A DNA stretch of 64,000 nt from Symmetrospora coprosmae (GCA_008802785.1 VUYT01000023.1:124001-188000), one strand, 5' to 3'; numbered from the stretch's first letter, positions 1 to 11,859 are shown. The notes: generated from the sequence alone by a model not told the origin. Program-made: numbers and translations.

Positions 1-3000
1 AAGCTCCTCTGGAGGTAGGCGATGAGGGTTGTAGTGACCTTGTCGATGGAAGGAAGGTCGCTGAGGGAGGTGGACAACTCGCTGGCAAAGACCGAGCCTA
101 CGGAGGAGATAGCGAGAATCTTGGAGTCGTCCCACTGCTTAGAGAGCAGCGGGACTCCCATAGCAGTCGTCTGCTCCGACTGCGGCGTGGCTGGTTCCTC
201 TGCGCGCGCGATGCCCAGGTCGAGGGCGTCGAGAAGCGGGAAGATCACATCCCAGATGCATTTCTCCCAGTACGTGCGACCGAGCGTGCTGCCATAGAGC
301 TCAATGCTGCGCCATAGGATCTGGATGGCACCGTCCCGTGCCTCCTGACGGCGGTCGTCGCAAAGCTCGAGCAGACACCTCAGCAGGTACATCCAGAGAG
401 CGAGGAAACGATCTGCTGTTGCATCTTCCGACCTTCTTTTGACCTGTAGATGGTCCGAAACCTGCCAGAGGAGTCCACCGGCCTGTGGATACGACCTCCG
501 GTGTCAGCTCACGCCCGCATCCTTGAGTAGCAGTCAGTCAGCACGGTCAATTTACCGTCAGGGCAACATTGACGTCTTCCGTCTGCTTGCCGAAGTCCCG
601 CAGCGTCTTGATGCACTGCTCGAGCTCTTCAGGCGATAGTGCCGCTAGGAAGTCGCTACAGATTAGCTGAAGTGATGGGAAGGCGACCCGTACGAGGAGC
701 GAGCTCTTCTGTGACGTCGTCGTAGGCGCCACCTCAAGAGCAGATGTCGTAGCCGCGGCGGCAGGTCCTATACTCGGTGGACACGCAGATCCGACAATGT
801 CGAAGATCCTGCTCCAGCCGCAGAGGAGAGCGTGCCCTTGCCCTTCTAGTACGCGGAACAGCGTATCGAGCGCCGCTTTCCGTATATCGGCATCCGTGCT
901 CGTCTGCGAGCCCGGCTGTGATTCTGCCTGCTGCGAGAGAGCGCGCAGGGTCTGCTCCTGCACGCGTCTCTGGAGACCCTCGTCGGCGTCTGCCACATCG
1001 CGCGGCGCTGCGCTGATGACTTTGTCGAAAACCTCGGCAGCCTGCAGCCGGACGTTGGCGGGCGCGTGTTGCCAGTGCTGGATGACAAGCAGGTGCGAGA
1101 CGATGACGTCCCACCCTGCGCTTGATGGCCGCGAGATGAGCCGGTGCATGTTCAGGACCGTCACTTCGCCCAGCTTGGTGACGGCGTATGACTTCTCGCC
1201 TGGCCGGAGCGTGCGGATGACGTTGATCCCGGAGCGCTTGGGCTGCTTGGTGGCCGCCGGCTCCTCAGAGAATTCGGAGAGGAGTCTTCCAGGACTGAGC
1301 ATGCCGCCGTCGAGCGAAGCATCAGGTGCACCTTCGCTCTGACTGCCTGTCAAGCTGCTGGCCGGAATGCCGATCATCTCGCCATTCAAGCGGCATAGCG
1401 AGCCGACAAAGGCCTGGAAGGCGTCATCGTCAAGGGAGCGGGAGACCTCGAACAGCCTAGCGGTACGTTGCTGGGATGCCTGCTCTTCCGCGTCCGAGGG
1501 CACGAAGCGGAACTGCGTCTGCTGGGCTGCTGTCCCACCGCTTCCATGATGCGACGACGAGGCAGCGGCGTGGCCCGTTGAGCCCGCCCCAAACTTGCTG
1601 GGCGAGGAGAGTGTCGATGCGCCATGCGAGGCAGACCCGACGCCCGACGGTGGGCCTGCTGAGCGCTTCTTGTGACTAGTGTTCTGTCTGCGAGTCGCAT
1701 CTGCTCGCAAGACGTAATCTGCGTTCTGTAGCGCCTCAAACACGTAGAACCAGGTCGACTGGAGACTTCCCGCGAGCGCTTGCGACACTCCGACGAGTGA
1801 GCGCAGGCAGAGCAGGTTGCGCGTGCTGAGGCTGAGCGCTTGTGGCTGCTGGGACGTGAGGCCCAGCGCGTCCGCCCCGGCGCTCAGCATGGATGCGGGC
1901 TGGTGCGCCCTGCTGCTTCCAATCGACGCCGAGTCGAGCGAGGCGAGAGACGAGACGATGGCGGGCGGTACCGCAAACTTGCACAACGAGATGAGGAAGG
2001 CGTCACGCGGCGTCTTGAGGTTCAGCACGCCGCATGTCGTGGTGAAGTTCTGGTACGCGGACAGAGTGTATGTAAAGAGGTCGTCGTCGAGGTTTGTGGT
2101 GAGGTAGAACGAGAGCGAAGCGAGGAGGGCCGGCCAGCCGGCGTCGGCCATGCTCTTTGTCGTGCGCAGCGTGTCGAAAGTGCTGGACCGGGGCGAGGTG
2201 TCGAGCTCGAGGTCCAGAGCCGGTGGAGCAGGCAGAGGTCCTTCACCCTGACGCGGGCGATCATTCATCAAGCTCGAATAGACGGGGAGCGTGGAATACG
2301 CAAAGCCGTCCGCTATCGCGTTCAAGCACTGCAGAGCGAGGAGGAAGATGTACGTCTCCGGGATGACAGGCGCATCGGCCTTGTCGAGCTGGTCGATGCT
2401 GCAGGGCCCATATGGCAGCGTCAGCCCAGCGAGACGATACAGGCCAAAAGGGCGGCGGGAAGGAGACCCACCACTGCAACTTTACGCTCGCCGTGCTGGT
2501 ACTGAGCCCGCCCTGCGTCATGCTGGCGACGCCCACACTGCTCGCCGCCTGCTGCGCCATGCCCACAATCCCATCGACGACGCCGCTGACCGTATAATCC
2601 GCAGAGGCCGACGCCGTGTCCGTAGCAATACCGCTGACGACTGCCGCTCCGCTGCCGAGGAGGTGCGGCTTCTCCGTGGCCAGGCGGTTGAAGGCTGTGA
2701 TCATTGTCCGAAAGACGGGGACGCGGGTGCTGCTGTTGTCGTTGATGCTGCTTCCTGCATCGCCGCTGCCATTGATGGCACCTCCGGCACCATCGTACCG
2801 CGTCCACACCTTTCGGAGGAGGTCAAAATCGCCGCAGAGGCCGCGGAGGATCTCGAGCGCCAACACACGCATCCACGCCGGGCTACTTCCCGCTCCCCCG
2901 CCCGTGCCCGTACTGCCGGTGTGCAAAACCGCGGCATCCTTCGCTGCGCTTGCCGGCTTGGCCATGGCGGTGGTAAGCAAGCCCGAGCTGAGCGGATGCC

Positions 3001-4671
3001 CTCCGCTCCCTTCGACGTCGCCCGGCGCGACAATCTTGATGAACATGGACAGGAAGATCTCGGCTTCCATGACGAGGGCGTCGTTGAACTTCTTGAGGAG
3101 GAGGTACATGACGCGCATGAGGCGGAGCGTGGTGCTGAAGGTGGGCTTCTCGGCCAGGGCGCGGATGAGCAGGGGCGAGAGGAGGGTGCGCAGCAGGTGG
3201 AGCAGCTCGGCGTGCCGTGCAAACACGGGCGAAAAGTCCGACAGCACGCTCTCAATCAGCTCGAGCCCGAAGGTCCGCGGCAGGCTCTGTAGCTTGAGGA
3301 AGCTCGGCTGCTCGCTGTTGACGAGCAGGCAGATGTCCTCAAAGACGAGATAGGCGTCGCGCGCCGAGGGCAGAAGGTACACGTCCTGCATAGCCTCAGC
3401 GATGTCTCGCCCTTGCGCGTTGCCGGCGGCGGGATCACTTGGCGTGGGCAGCCTGACGGTGAAGTCTGTCGGGACGGGTCCTGCGAGCCAGTGCTTCTTC
3501 AGAGATGGGTACAGGAGCAACGGGCGCACGAGCTGACGCACCAGGATACGTCGAGTCGTCCTTCGAGCGCTGCACGAGCTTGTCCTCCTCATCAACGTTT
3601 TCAAAGACAAACATGATGAGCTGGCGAAGGGTGGCAGCGGCCGTGGAGGAGACGACGCCGATCTTGGACTCTTGCAGGCGGAACGAGATGAGGAGGGTCT
3701 GCATGCGAGAGAATGTGGAGGGTCGAGTCGAGCGGGATGTGAGTGGAGGCGGAGGTCAGCGAGGGTCCCTCCGGTGGCTGTTCATCCCTCGGGCAAGGGC
3801 GTGCGATGGGCTGGCCTTACCTCGGCAAGCATATCGTTGTGGATATCTTTGCAGTTGGTGAGGAGCGAGACGAGCGTCTGGAGAATCTTTAGCTGTATCT
3901 CTACGCCTTGCGAGAGGACGGTCCTGAGCGTCTGCAGGATGAGCGGGACGGTCGTCTGCCACACATGGTGCAGTAGACCCGGAAGGAGAGGACAGACACC
4001 AAGAGCCAGATGTCAGCACTCAACGCGGGCTCTATCGCGGATCTCGCTCCGTTCTGCTCGCTCGGCCTCGCTCTGCATGCCGCACCTCGGTGATTGCGCC
4101 GCGCACGCCCGATAGGCGCTGCAGAGCCCCTACGGCGATGCTTATTACTTTGGTGTTCTTTGTGCCGCATCCGAGGACGATGGGCGCGAGGAGGACGGGG
4201 TATGCCTGGCCGGTGGTGCTTGGTCCCGGATGTGTCGGGGGTTCGGCTGTGGGTGGAGCACGGGCAGGGAGGTGGAGCACGGGCGGGGAGGTAGAGCACA
4301 GGGATGAGGATGCGAGTATGGATGGGAGTGAGAGTGAGAGCGACAGTCAGAGAAAGGGAGGGGCTTTTGGATGGACGCGGTGCCTGGCTGCGACCATGAC
4401 GCGTGGGTGCGCGTCCACGTCCACGTCCACCCACACACACCATCGTGCAGATCCGACAGTGCGCTCTCTGGAGAGGTCCTCAGAAGCGCGAGTGCCTTGT
4501 CGGCGGCCTGCGAGCGTGTCCGTTCCCCGACAGCATGTCAGCCAGCCATCCATTGGCATCCATCCATCCATCCATCCTCTGACATACCTCCTTCACGTCC
4601 CCATGCCGCCTCCCAGCCTCCTTTGACAGCGCCTGGAGCTCGCTCGTGAGAAACGAGAGCTGCCCGGACAT
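1..4671 (-). CDS. MON2: MON2 homolog, Golgi/endosomal Arf-GEF-like scaffold (partial, C-terminus off the left edge)
   Basis: MON2 proteins are large helical-repeat scaffolds related to the non-catalytic domains of BIG/GBF Arf-GEFs; they act at the trans-Golgi and endosomes in vesicle traffic. The start ATG (4669-4671) opens a short exon (MSGQLSFLTSELQALSKEA) that ends at a GTATGT donor (4587). It matches the DCB N-terminus of animal MON2. Later exons carry the DCB/HUS-type stretches LAPIVLGCGTKN, LRQLIMFVFENVDEEDK, LPRTFGLELIESVLSDFSP and LMRVMYLLLKKFND. Then come DQLDKADAPVIPETYIFLLA and, after an intron at about 478-552, GLLWQVSDHLQVKRRSED, as in the conserved C-terminal half. Reading continues in frame to base 1, so the true C-terminus is missing. 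At least seven introns are visible; those between exons 1 and 3 hold simple repeats. Identity is firm by co-linearity with the whole family; exact exon edges are manual. Confidence 0.93.
4556..4577. repeat. CCAT tetranucleotide repeat in the first MON2 intron
   Basis: Five to six CCAT units directly inside the first intron of MON2. An ACGTCC hexamer run lies at about 4412-4430 within the next intron. Both are simple intronic satellites. Confidence 0.8.
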
Positions 4672-4837
4672 TGCCCCTTGCCTCTTTCCTGCTATGTCAG
4701 TTGTCAGGAGGGTGAGCTGCCGTGCTGGCTGGCTACTTACAGTAGACGCCACCGAGGACGCTCTTCTACTTCATCCTCTTTCCCACTCATACTCAACATA
4801 GCAGGCAGGCAGCAGCACATATCATCCCCTCCCCGCC
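4672..4837. promoter_or_regulatory. Divergent intergenic region between MON2 and the SARAF-like gene
   Basis: 166 bp separate the two start codons, so the core promoters must share this stretch or reach into the genes. No clear TATA box was seen. An in-frame stop at 4799-4801 limits 5' extension of the SARAF reading frame unless an upstream exon exists. Confidence 0.4.
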
Positions 4838-6347
4838 ATGAAGACACGCTCCAACAGGGTCGCGATGAAGGCGCTCGACGTCCTCACCTTTTACGCCGAC
4901 ACGCAGACAGCCTTCAGGCGCACCGGACCGGTGCCTCAGCTCGAATGCATCGGGAAGCCATGCTCGCTCTTCCAGCCAGACGTGGTCCAGTGCAGGAGCA
5001 TGGGAGGGGATCCATTGCAGTGGAGTCAGTCTGCGCTCCCATTGCGCACACTCAATGCCCTCGAGTAGCGCAGCGCACGTGCAGCCCTTGACTGACGTGG
5101 CACTGACACCGACACTGACACTGACGCGCACGTCGGTTGGACGCCCTCCCGCTGCGCAGAATGCCAGGCAGATCTCCCATCCAGCATGTCCGTTTATCGT
5201 TCCTCTTGTCCCGTTTTTCCCGTTCCGCCATCGTCCCTCCTGGCTGAAGCTCCCAACATCCTCCCTCGCGCCGTACAGCCGCTTCGGCCGCGTCGAGGTA
5301 TCCTGCGAGGGCTACGACTCGCCCGATGACCCATACATACTCAAAGGTGGGGGCGATAGCTATCCTGCCGCAGATGCTCGCAGCTGCCACCTTCCGCCTC
5401 TCGCTGACAGCCCCCGGAACGGTTGCTTGCGCACACAGGCTCCTGCGGCCTCACATACAACCTCGTGCGAGCCAACCCAAATCTAGAGAACGGCGATGGC
5501 GCCTCGTCACCGTATTATGCAGGCGAGGGCAGCGGAAGTCTGAGCCGGACGGGCGAGTTCGGTGCGTCTCCCGGCATCCTCATCGCACGAGACGTCCTCT
5601 CTCTGCACCCAACATTGCCATCCGCCGCGTCGCGCGGAGCTAGCTGACACCACATGCGCGCACCTCGTCCCTGTCCCTGATCTAGTCTCCCGCTTCGTCG
5701 GCAATCTCACCAATCTCCTCGTCTGGTCCGTCCTCGCCTACATGCTCTACGCCATCCTCCTCCTCCCGCTTTACACGTACTTCCGGCGCAACGCGCCGTA
5801 CGCCGCTCCTGGCTCTGGTTCAGGCGGCAACGATGGGCCGCGGCCGCCCCGCCCTTGGTTCGGCGGGTTCGGCGGCGGCCCCGGTGGTGGTGGTGATGGT
5901 GGAGGAGGAGGCGGCAGTGGGCCTGGGAACGGAGGAGGAGCAGGGGGATTGCACTTTGACGACGACATGGCCGACATCAAGCCTTCCGCCGCACAACGCA
6001 CTGGCACACCCGCACCTGCGAATGTCGAGCTCAATGCCGGGTTCCGCCCGGGCTTTTGGAGCGGCCTCGCAGCGGGCGCAGGCGGGCTCGCGGCGGCCAA
6101 CACGCTGCGAAACAGGTTCGCAGACACCACCGCGCCGCCTGCACGCCAGAGGTGGGAGGCGCCTCAGATGCAGCAGCAGCAGCAGCAGCACCAGGGGAGA
6201 AGAGCGCAGGCGGTCCAGCCGCGCGGCTTCTTCGGGGGCGGGGGTGCAGCGGGCGGTGCGGACTGGGACAGAGGAGAGGGAGGGAGCGGTAGCGGACTTG
6301 GCGCCATGCGCACCTCGTCGGGCTTTGGAGGGACCAGGAATCGATAG
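4838..6347 (+). CDS. SARAF/TMEM66-like membrane protein
   Basis: SARAF-family proteins are single-pass ER proteins; the animal member restrains store-operated calcium entry. Four exons are read: about 4838-5024; one ending at the GTGGGG donor near 5346; one from GCTCCTGC (about 5441) to the GTGCGT donor near 5561; and a last one from about 5686 to the stop at 6347. Diagnostic family blocks are LDVLTFYADTQT, PVPQLECIG, QPDVVQCRSMG, then RFGRVEVSCEGYDSPDDPY, and SCGLTYNL. A membrane segment (LLVWSVLAYMLYAILLLPLY) is followed by a Gly-rich, Arg/Gln-rich cytosolic tail containing FWSGLAAGAGGLAAA. The start at 4838 leaves no convincing signal peptide, although the family normally has one, so a 5' exon may be missing; 4862 is another candidate Met. 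Fungi lack STIM/Orai, so the calcium role is not assured. Confidence 0.85.
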
Positions 6348-6653
6348 AGAGCACGGACCTGTATTCGCCTGTACGAGCTGTGAGGGATCGGAACGCGGGC
6401 AGAATACACGGCCCCAGCACCTTCTCTCTGTCAACAGTGTGCAACAACTTGATGTGCTCTCCCGCTGTGCACATGCCCTGCTTCATCGATACACGGGCGA
6501 TTGTTCATCTTCCGCGCCGCCAGGCTCGATCAAGGGTCAATGAGTTGGCACGCGAGCTGGGTTGGGATGTGAAGTGTCCCTCTCGAGAACAGGTAGTTAC
6601 AGCGCGATGCAATGTCCATGCGTTTCCTCCCGCCTATCCTCCTCGCATCCCGC
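6348..6653. other. Intergenic, convergent 3' regions
   Basis: 306 bp between the SARAF-like stop and the stop of the first GPI-protein gene. Presumably 3' UTRs. I see no gene, repeat or strong hairpin here. Confidence 0.6.
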
Positions 6654-7710
6654 TCATACTCCCAGCACGACGCCCAAGATCACGCCCAGCGCCATGGCTG
6701 CAGCAGCGCCCGCGTACTTTCGGGCCGATAGCCGCGAAGTATCGGGCCTTGCCGAGCCAGTCGCGACCGAGCTCGTGGGCACCGGCAGGTACTCTGTGAG
6801 GCCGAGCACGGTCCCGCTCAGCGGCTCCTGCGGTGCGCTCGTGGGGAGCACCGTGATGGGGTGGAAGGTCGCGTTTTGCGGGACTTGCTGCCCGGCGATG
6901 GTAGTATAGGCAATGTAGATCACTGTGTGTGTGCGTGCGTGCGTGTACCGCTATCAGTGCGTATTCTCCGCATAGCGCGAACGCGTCCCATGCAATGGCG
7001 GCGAGTCCAGGATAGCCCGGCCCGCGTCGCGTGCGGGTGCAATGCGCGCGAACCCGGCAAGAAGACGGACTCACGAGGGCGCGTGCTGTCCGTGTTTGGC
7101 GGCGCCGTGGCCTGTCCCTGGTCTGCAGTGACCTCCGTCCCTGTCGGCAGCGCAGGTGGGCCGCCAGCGACGGGCGCCGCGTCCGTCGTACTTGGAGCTG
7201 CGGTGTCAACGCCGGCGAGGTCCGTGGTGGTGAAGGTGGCTGCGGGGATAGCGCCTGCTGGGACAGTCTCGAGGATTGTCGTACTCGCTAGGCCCAGCGC
7301 GTCCAGGCCGACCGAGAAGATGACGGAGTTCCCGCTGCGTCACAGCAATGAGAGAGAGATACCACGAACGAAGGAGGAAAGAGCATCAGCAGCGGACACG
7401 CGCCATACCGCGGTTACAACAGGTGAGGTAGAGACGGTCTCGCTTACTCTGCATCTGCGGACGTGGCCAGCTGCCGCGCTCCGAGTTTACGGCCAGCCAG
7501 ACGCGCCTCGCCCTCGCCGACGTCAGGCTCAGGATCAGGATCAGGCACAGCGCGCGCGTCTGTCGGAGAGACGACGACGGCCATTGCGAGAACGAGGCAG
7601 ATGCACGCCGTGAGTATCATCCTGCTCGTAGTCGCCGCACGCGAGTTCGCGCTGGTGCTCGCGCCAAGGCGGCGGCAGCTGCGGCGGCGGTCATTGCGGT
7701 GGCAGGCCAT
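6654..7710 (-). CDS. Secreted, probably GPI-anchored protein, paralog B of a tandem pair
   Basis: Three exons (7448-7710, 7075-7334, 6654-6922) sum to 792 nt, giving 263 aa. A long basic N-region precedes a hydrophobic signal core (ILTACICLVLAMAVVV); translation may instead start at the Met at 7618-7620 directly before it. The mature part is Thr/Ser/Ala/Pro-rich, with the blocks DGNSVIFSV, STRPLIYIAYTT and FHPITVLPTSAPQEPL-GTVL. The C-terminus is a hydrophobic tail (AAAAMALGVILGVVLGV) with nothing after it, as in GPI-anchor signals. It aligns block by block with the neighbour at 8462-9400, with the same three-exon layout, so the two arose by tandem duplication. No catalytic domain is seen; a cell-wall or surface role is inferred from composition. 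Confidence 0.82.
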
Positions 7711-8461
7711 GCTGACGCTCCTGGGAGGATATCCGTCCTCGCCGAACAGTGCAGCAGCACGAAGCGGTTGGAGCAAAGCAAAGAGGCGATGCGACGACCA
7801 TGGCTGTGCTAACAATCGCAGTGAGCAGGTCCGAGTGCTGCGGACTGTTTGGGTCGAGCGGAGGTCAAACGGTGGCAACGAGAAGAAGCGCGAGCAGCGA
7901 CGGAGGGGCGGAGGGCGGAGGGCGGAGGGCGGAGACGCATAGTTACTGCAGGCCGGCAAGAGGACGCCTGTGCATACCCTACAGCACAGACGGCCATTTG
8001 CACACGCTCCCTCTCGCAACCCGTCAAAACACCAGTGCGCACGCCTCCAGCACAAAGCAAGACCTCCGTTTCCTGAAAGACACACTGTTTGGTACTAGGA
8101 GAGCTGGAGATACATATAGAGCAGAGAGGCCACGGCGCTGCGAATGGATTAACATACCGCCATGGTGAGCACACAGGCTAAGCTGACCAGACGACCGGAG
8201 GGAAAGAGCAGATTAGGTGAACGTGGTTGTGCGGGAGGAGTCGTGAGTGTGGGAGAGAAACCGAATGGCGGGGGCGCTGCTTCCCGATCTATCGGAAACG
8301 CAGTAAAGGAGAAAAGCTGTACAGTGATAGTGTCCGTTGCCTTGCTGGGGGCTTCCTTCTTCCTTCGTTGGGCACGGAGCGGCGGATCAAGGTCCATTCG
8401 ACATCGCTCTGCCGAATGTCAAGCGGCGCACTGCGCCATTCCCGCGCTGCGAATGCACTCA
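7711..8461. other. Intergenic between the two GPI-protein paralogs
   Basis: 751 bp holding the upstream region of paralog B and the 3' region of paralog A. A G-rich heptamer repeat lies at about 7909-7935. No convincing coding exon was found on either strand. Confidence 0.6.
7909..7935. repeat. GCGGAGG-type heptamer tandem repeat
   Basis: About four copies of a GCGGAGG unit in a purine-rich stretch, about 200 bp upstream of the start of GPI paralog B. Simple sequence; function unknown. Confidence 0.7.
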
Positions 8462-9400
8462 TCACAGCACGACGAGCGCGCCCGCAAGGACGCTGAGCAG
8501 CACTCCGACGGCCGCGACTTTGCCGTTCTGCCGGCTGAACTTCTTTGCGTTCGGTCCCGCAGCGCCGACAGCTACGCCTGCAGAGTTTGTCGGCACGGGA
8601 AGGTAGGACGAGTAGTCGAGAACCGTGCCAACGAGCGGGGCCTGGGGCGAGCTCGACGGCAGGATCGAGATGGGTGTGAACGTTTGCGCTGTGCAGATGG
8701 AAAAACCGGGGCGTCAGCGAGTCTTCCAAGCGCAGACAGATGGACCAGACCAGTGGACGCACTCAGGGTAATCTGCTCGCCGCCGGCGTTTGTCGAGTAC
8801 GCAAGGTACGTCGTGGGCGGGCGCGTGCTCCCCGTCGACGCGGGCGCCGTCTGCTGTCCGAGGTTGACGGACGCCTCGGTCCCCGTCACGCGCCCTGCAT
8901 CCTGCCCGCCGCCGACACCGGGGGCCGCCGACGTGGTAACGGGGACGGCGCCGGCCTCGATCGTCTCGAGCGTCGTTGTCGCGCCCGCCGGGTCGACAGA
9001 GTACACTACGGTGTTGCCGCTGGGGTGAGCGGAGGTTCAATGCAAGTGAGGAGCGGCGGGGGAAAAGAGCGAAATGCACCGTCAGCTTGGCTTGTCGCTA
9101 CAGCGTACGAATGCGCCCGAGCCAGGCCGGCTGGAGACCACGGTCCGTCTCAAGCAGCACCCTGGCTGAGCGACCAGCAGTTTCGACATTGCGTGCATGC
9201 TCCACCACTCACTCTGCGTCTGCTGAACTTGCCAGTTGCCGCTGCACAAGCTCGGCTCCGTGTCCTTCACCGCCTCCCACGGCAATTGCGCTCGCGCCCG
9301 CACTGGCTACTGAAGCGAGGACGAGGCAAAGGCACGCCACGGATGCAAGCCTGCTGCTCGAGGCTCCTGCTCCTGTGCGCTGTCTGTCGGTGCGCGCCAT
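8462..9400 (-). CDS. Secreted, probably GPI-anchored protein, paralog A of a tandem pair
   Basis: Three exons (9213-9400, 8763-9019, 8462-8688) sum to 672 nt, giving 223 aa. A signal peptide (core ASVACLCLVLASVASAGASA) is followed by a short linker ending SSADADGNTVVYSVD. Next come a Thr/Ala/Gly-rich stretch and the block STRPPTTYLAYSTNAGGEQ, then FTPISILPSSSPQAPL-GTVLDYSSYLPVP, and a hydrophobic C-terminal tail (VAAVGVLLSVLAGALVVL). The N- and C-terminal hydrophobic ends, with a Ser/Thr-rich middle and no internal membrane segment, fit a GPI-anchored surface protein. Phases and order of blocks match the downstream paralog at 6654-7710. Function is unknown; adhesin-like, wall-sensor-like or structural roles are all possible. 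Confidence 0.83.
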
Positions 9401-10253
9401 CCTGACTGTCTCGCTCGCAAGTCACTCGAAGTCGGCCGAGGATTGTGATTATGACCTGAGCTGTCTCTGAGCGCGCTGATCTGTCTGTCGGGGCCTTGTC
9501 GAGCTTCAGACTCGCAGTGAGAAGGGTGAGAAGTGCTGATGTGCAGTCTCGTCTGCAGGCAGGCAAGGGTGCTGAGATAGGGTAGAAGAACAGGAAAAGA
9601 AGCTCCGCTGTCATGATTGCGGACGGAGGTCGCGGTGGCCAAGCCCCCGGCGGCGAGGCGGGCTAGGGCTCAGACTGAGCCGCATCGTCATGAGCACGGA
9701 GGAGTGCGCAGGGACAGGCAATCATGTACAGTACAATGCAGTGTAGTGCGAGGACCACTTCGCCGTGCATCAGATCACCCTGGAGCGGAACTTCCCAAAG
9801 GCCATTGCCCTTGCCACCCAAGCTTGGGCTGCACCTGTCGAGCCAGATAGCGATGTACGGTGCAAGATTGCATGCTCTGCTATGGCCATCGCCCTGGTGC
9901 TGATGCAGTTTCCCCCACGTTGCGCAGGCCGTACCGACGGAAACGGGCCGAACTCCTCTCAAGCTGGAGACAATGCCGCCCGAGCTCCTCCAGATGGTCT
10001 TCGATATGGCAGGGAAGGACGGCGAATGGTGGCAGCGGCGCTGGTACAGCGTACTCTACACCTGAGCTAGAACATGCACAGCGCTCTACTGATACTGCTG
10101 AAGTGACTGTCTCTCCCCGAGACGACCTATACAGTGATTAGGCGATGCCGTTGAATCTCTCTCTCTTCCTCTCTCTGATGACCTACCTCTGAGACCATGT
10201 CGACTGACAGCTTTGAACCGAGCCCGATAATCCACATATGCGCGATCCTTCCT
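9401..10253. other. Intergenic
   Basis: 853 bp between the start of GPI paralog A and the stop of the mitochondrial carrier. Short open frames exist on both strands, but none has family resemblance, a signal peptide or supporting splice sites. A CT-rich stretch lies at about 10157-10178. I see nothing else. Confidence 0.55.
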
Positions 10254-11546
10254 CTATGCGCCTAGCCACTGTTTTGTCGCCTCGTAAGACACGAACGAGA
10301 TGGCCATGGACGGCGAGACCTTGAGAAGGTTGACGGCTGAGCGAGCGCGGACCGAATTGACAGGCAGCGTCAGCCTCTGAGTGAGCGCAGACGAGCAACC
10401 TGCGTTGCCCCTGCCCTTCCCGCTGGGGAGCGAGTAAAATCCGACGCACTCAAGCCCTTGTACATGCCTCTCCAGCCTTCTTTTGCAACGATGGTCTTGA
10501 CGGCATCAAACGAGTTCTTGTACTCAAAATCCACCTTGTCCTTCATCCCCGTCACCTGCATTTTGCGCCGGAGCACGTCGAGCGGGTACGTGAGCGTCTG
10601 CGAGATGGCGCCCGCCGTCGCGCCGCACGACAGCTTGCGCCACGTCGAGGTGGGCCGGTCCGGCGGGGTGAAGTAGACCTTGAGGAGCTCGTAGAAGGTA
10701 AAGTTGAGCGCGACATACGGCGCCACGCCCGTGGCTGTGGGCCCAATCCCGCGGTACAGCGCGCGTATCCCGCCTTCCTCGCGAAAGACTTTGAGCGTCA
10801 TGCCGACGACGCCGAGCTCTTTCTGCGCGACGAGGCTCGCCGTGACGGTGCCCCCGTTCGCTTGGACTTGTGCGATCTGCGAGCCGATGCTCGCGCTGAC
10901 AATGCTGAGGCGGGAGCGGACGAGGTCGAGCGGGTAGGTCGCGACAACGCTGCATATCCCAGCGAGTGCGCCCGCGGTGAGCCGGGCGGGGGTGTCGAGC
11001 GGGACGCGCCCGTTGTCCGTGAGGAGCTTCTTGATCTGCTCGTACGACGCAAACTGCGTCGCAGAGTACGGGATGATTCGGAGGCAGTTGACCCCATTTC
11101 CCCGGAACATGCCCTTGATGCCCTCCTCGACCCAGATCTTGCGCAGCGCAGAGAGCACTCCGGTGTACGCGTTGGAAGTTCCCTGACATTGCTGGATAAT
11201 CTTGATGCTGTCCATCCGATTAGAGCAAGTTGTCGTTATTTAGTGGTTCGTCGCGAGCGCCTACGGCCTTTTCGCACGAGCGCTCGACTCACCGCTCTAA
11301 GGGTGCTACGGAAGTGCGGGACGCGGCTCCGGCCACTCCTCCAGCGATAAAGTAGCTGGACAGGAGGTAGGTTGACGTCGCGCCGGCTGCAGGAGCCGTG
11401 GCCGCTGGCGGGGCCTGCTTTGTGGCTGCGCCTCCTGCGCCTCCTGTGGGCGTTGGTGTGGCTGTCGCTATCGCAGACACTGCCGCTGCAGACGAAGGCG
11501 GCGGCGGTGCAGCAGGCATCGCCGTCGACGTGGATGACGCGGACAT
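10254..11546 (-). CDS. Mitochondrial carrier family (SLC25) protein, YPR011C-like
   Basis: SLC25 carriers exchange metabolites across the mitochondrial inner membrane. Three exons (11293-11546, 10450-11207, 10254-10336) sum to 1095 nt, giving 364 aa. After an Ala/Pro/Thr-rich N-terminal extension of about 60 residues come three repeats of roughly 100 residues. Their signatures are SRTSVAPLERIKI (variant first motif), TYPLDLVRSRL and TYPLDVLRRKM. Each is followed by an E-G-(x)n-G block: EEGIKGMFRGNGVNCLR, EEGGIRALYRGIGPT and KEGWRGMYKGL. The C-terminus reads SPSMAISFVSYEATKQW. Sequence resembles the YPR011C/SLC25A24-A42 group, but there are no EF-hands, so it is not a calcium-regulated APC. 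Substrate cannot be read reliably; adenosine phosphosulfate (as for YPR011C) or CoA/adenine nucleotides are candidates. Confidence 0.92.
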
Positions 11547-11820
11547 GCTGGTAGAGGTACTGTGCCTCTACGAGCAGCTCGGCGTTGCTACTGTATCGCT
11601 GTCAATGGCTCAAGCGGGACGAGATCGGCAGGATCCGGGTGCGCTGTCGACATTCCCCGACCTGCAAGAGCTGAGCGCGCACAGGGGAGGGAGCGCAGCC
11701 ACTCGATACAGGCGATGACGGTCCCCGTGCCAGAATGATGGTGGTGTTCGTGTCGTTGCTGCTATCGCTATCGCTAGAGCATCAGTATTCAGGCCGGCGG
11801 GTCGGGCCGACGGAAAGGAG

Positions 11821-11859
<39 letters not shown>

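Noticed and set aside
2291-3292. Plus-strand open frame of 333 codons antisense to MON2
   Set aside because: It is the shadow of a GC-rich conserved coding region; composition is Arg/Ala-rich noise and the opposite strand matches the MON2 family throughout.
4412-4577. Minisatellite-like repeats near the MON2 5' end considered as a telomeric or transposon trace
   Set aside because: They are short simple repeats lying inside two introns; no terminal repeats, target-site duplications or telomere units are present.
9663-9962. Possible 99-residue minus-strand gene upstream of the carrier
   Set aside because: Random composition and no signal peptide; no homologous block recognised.
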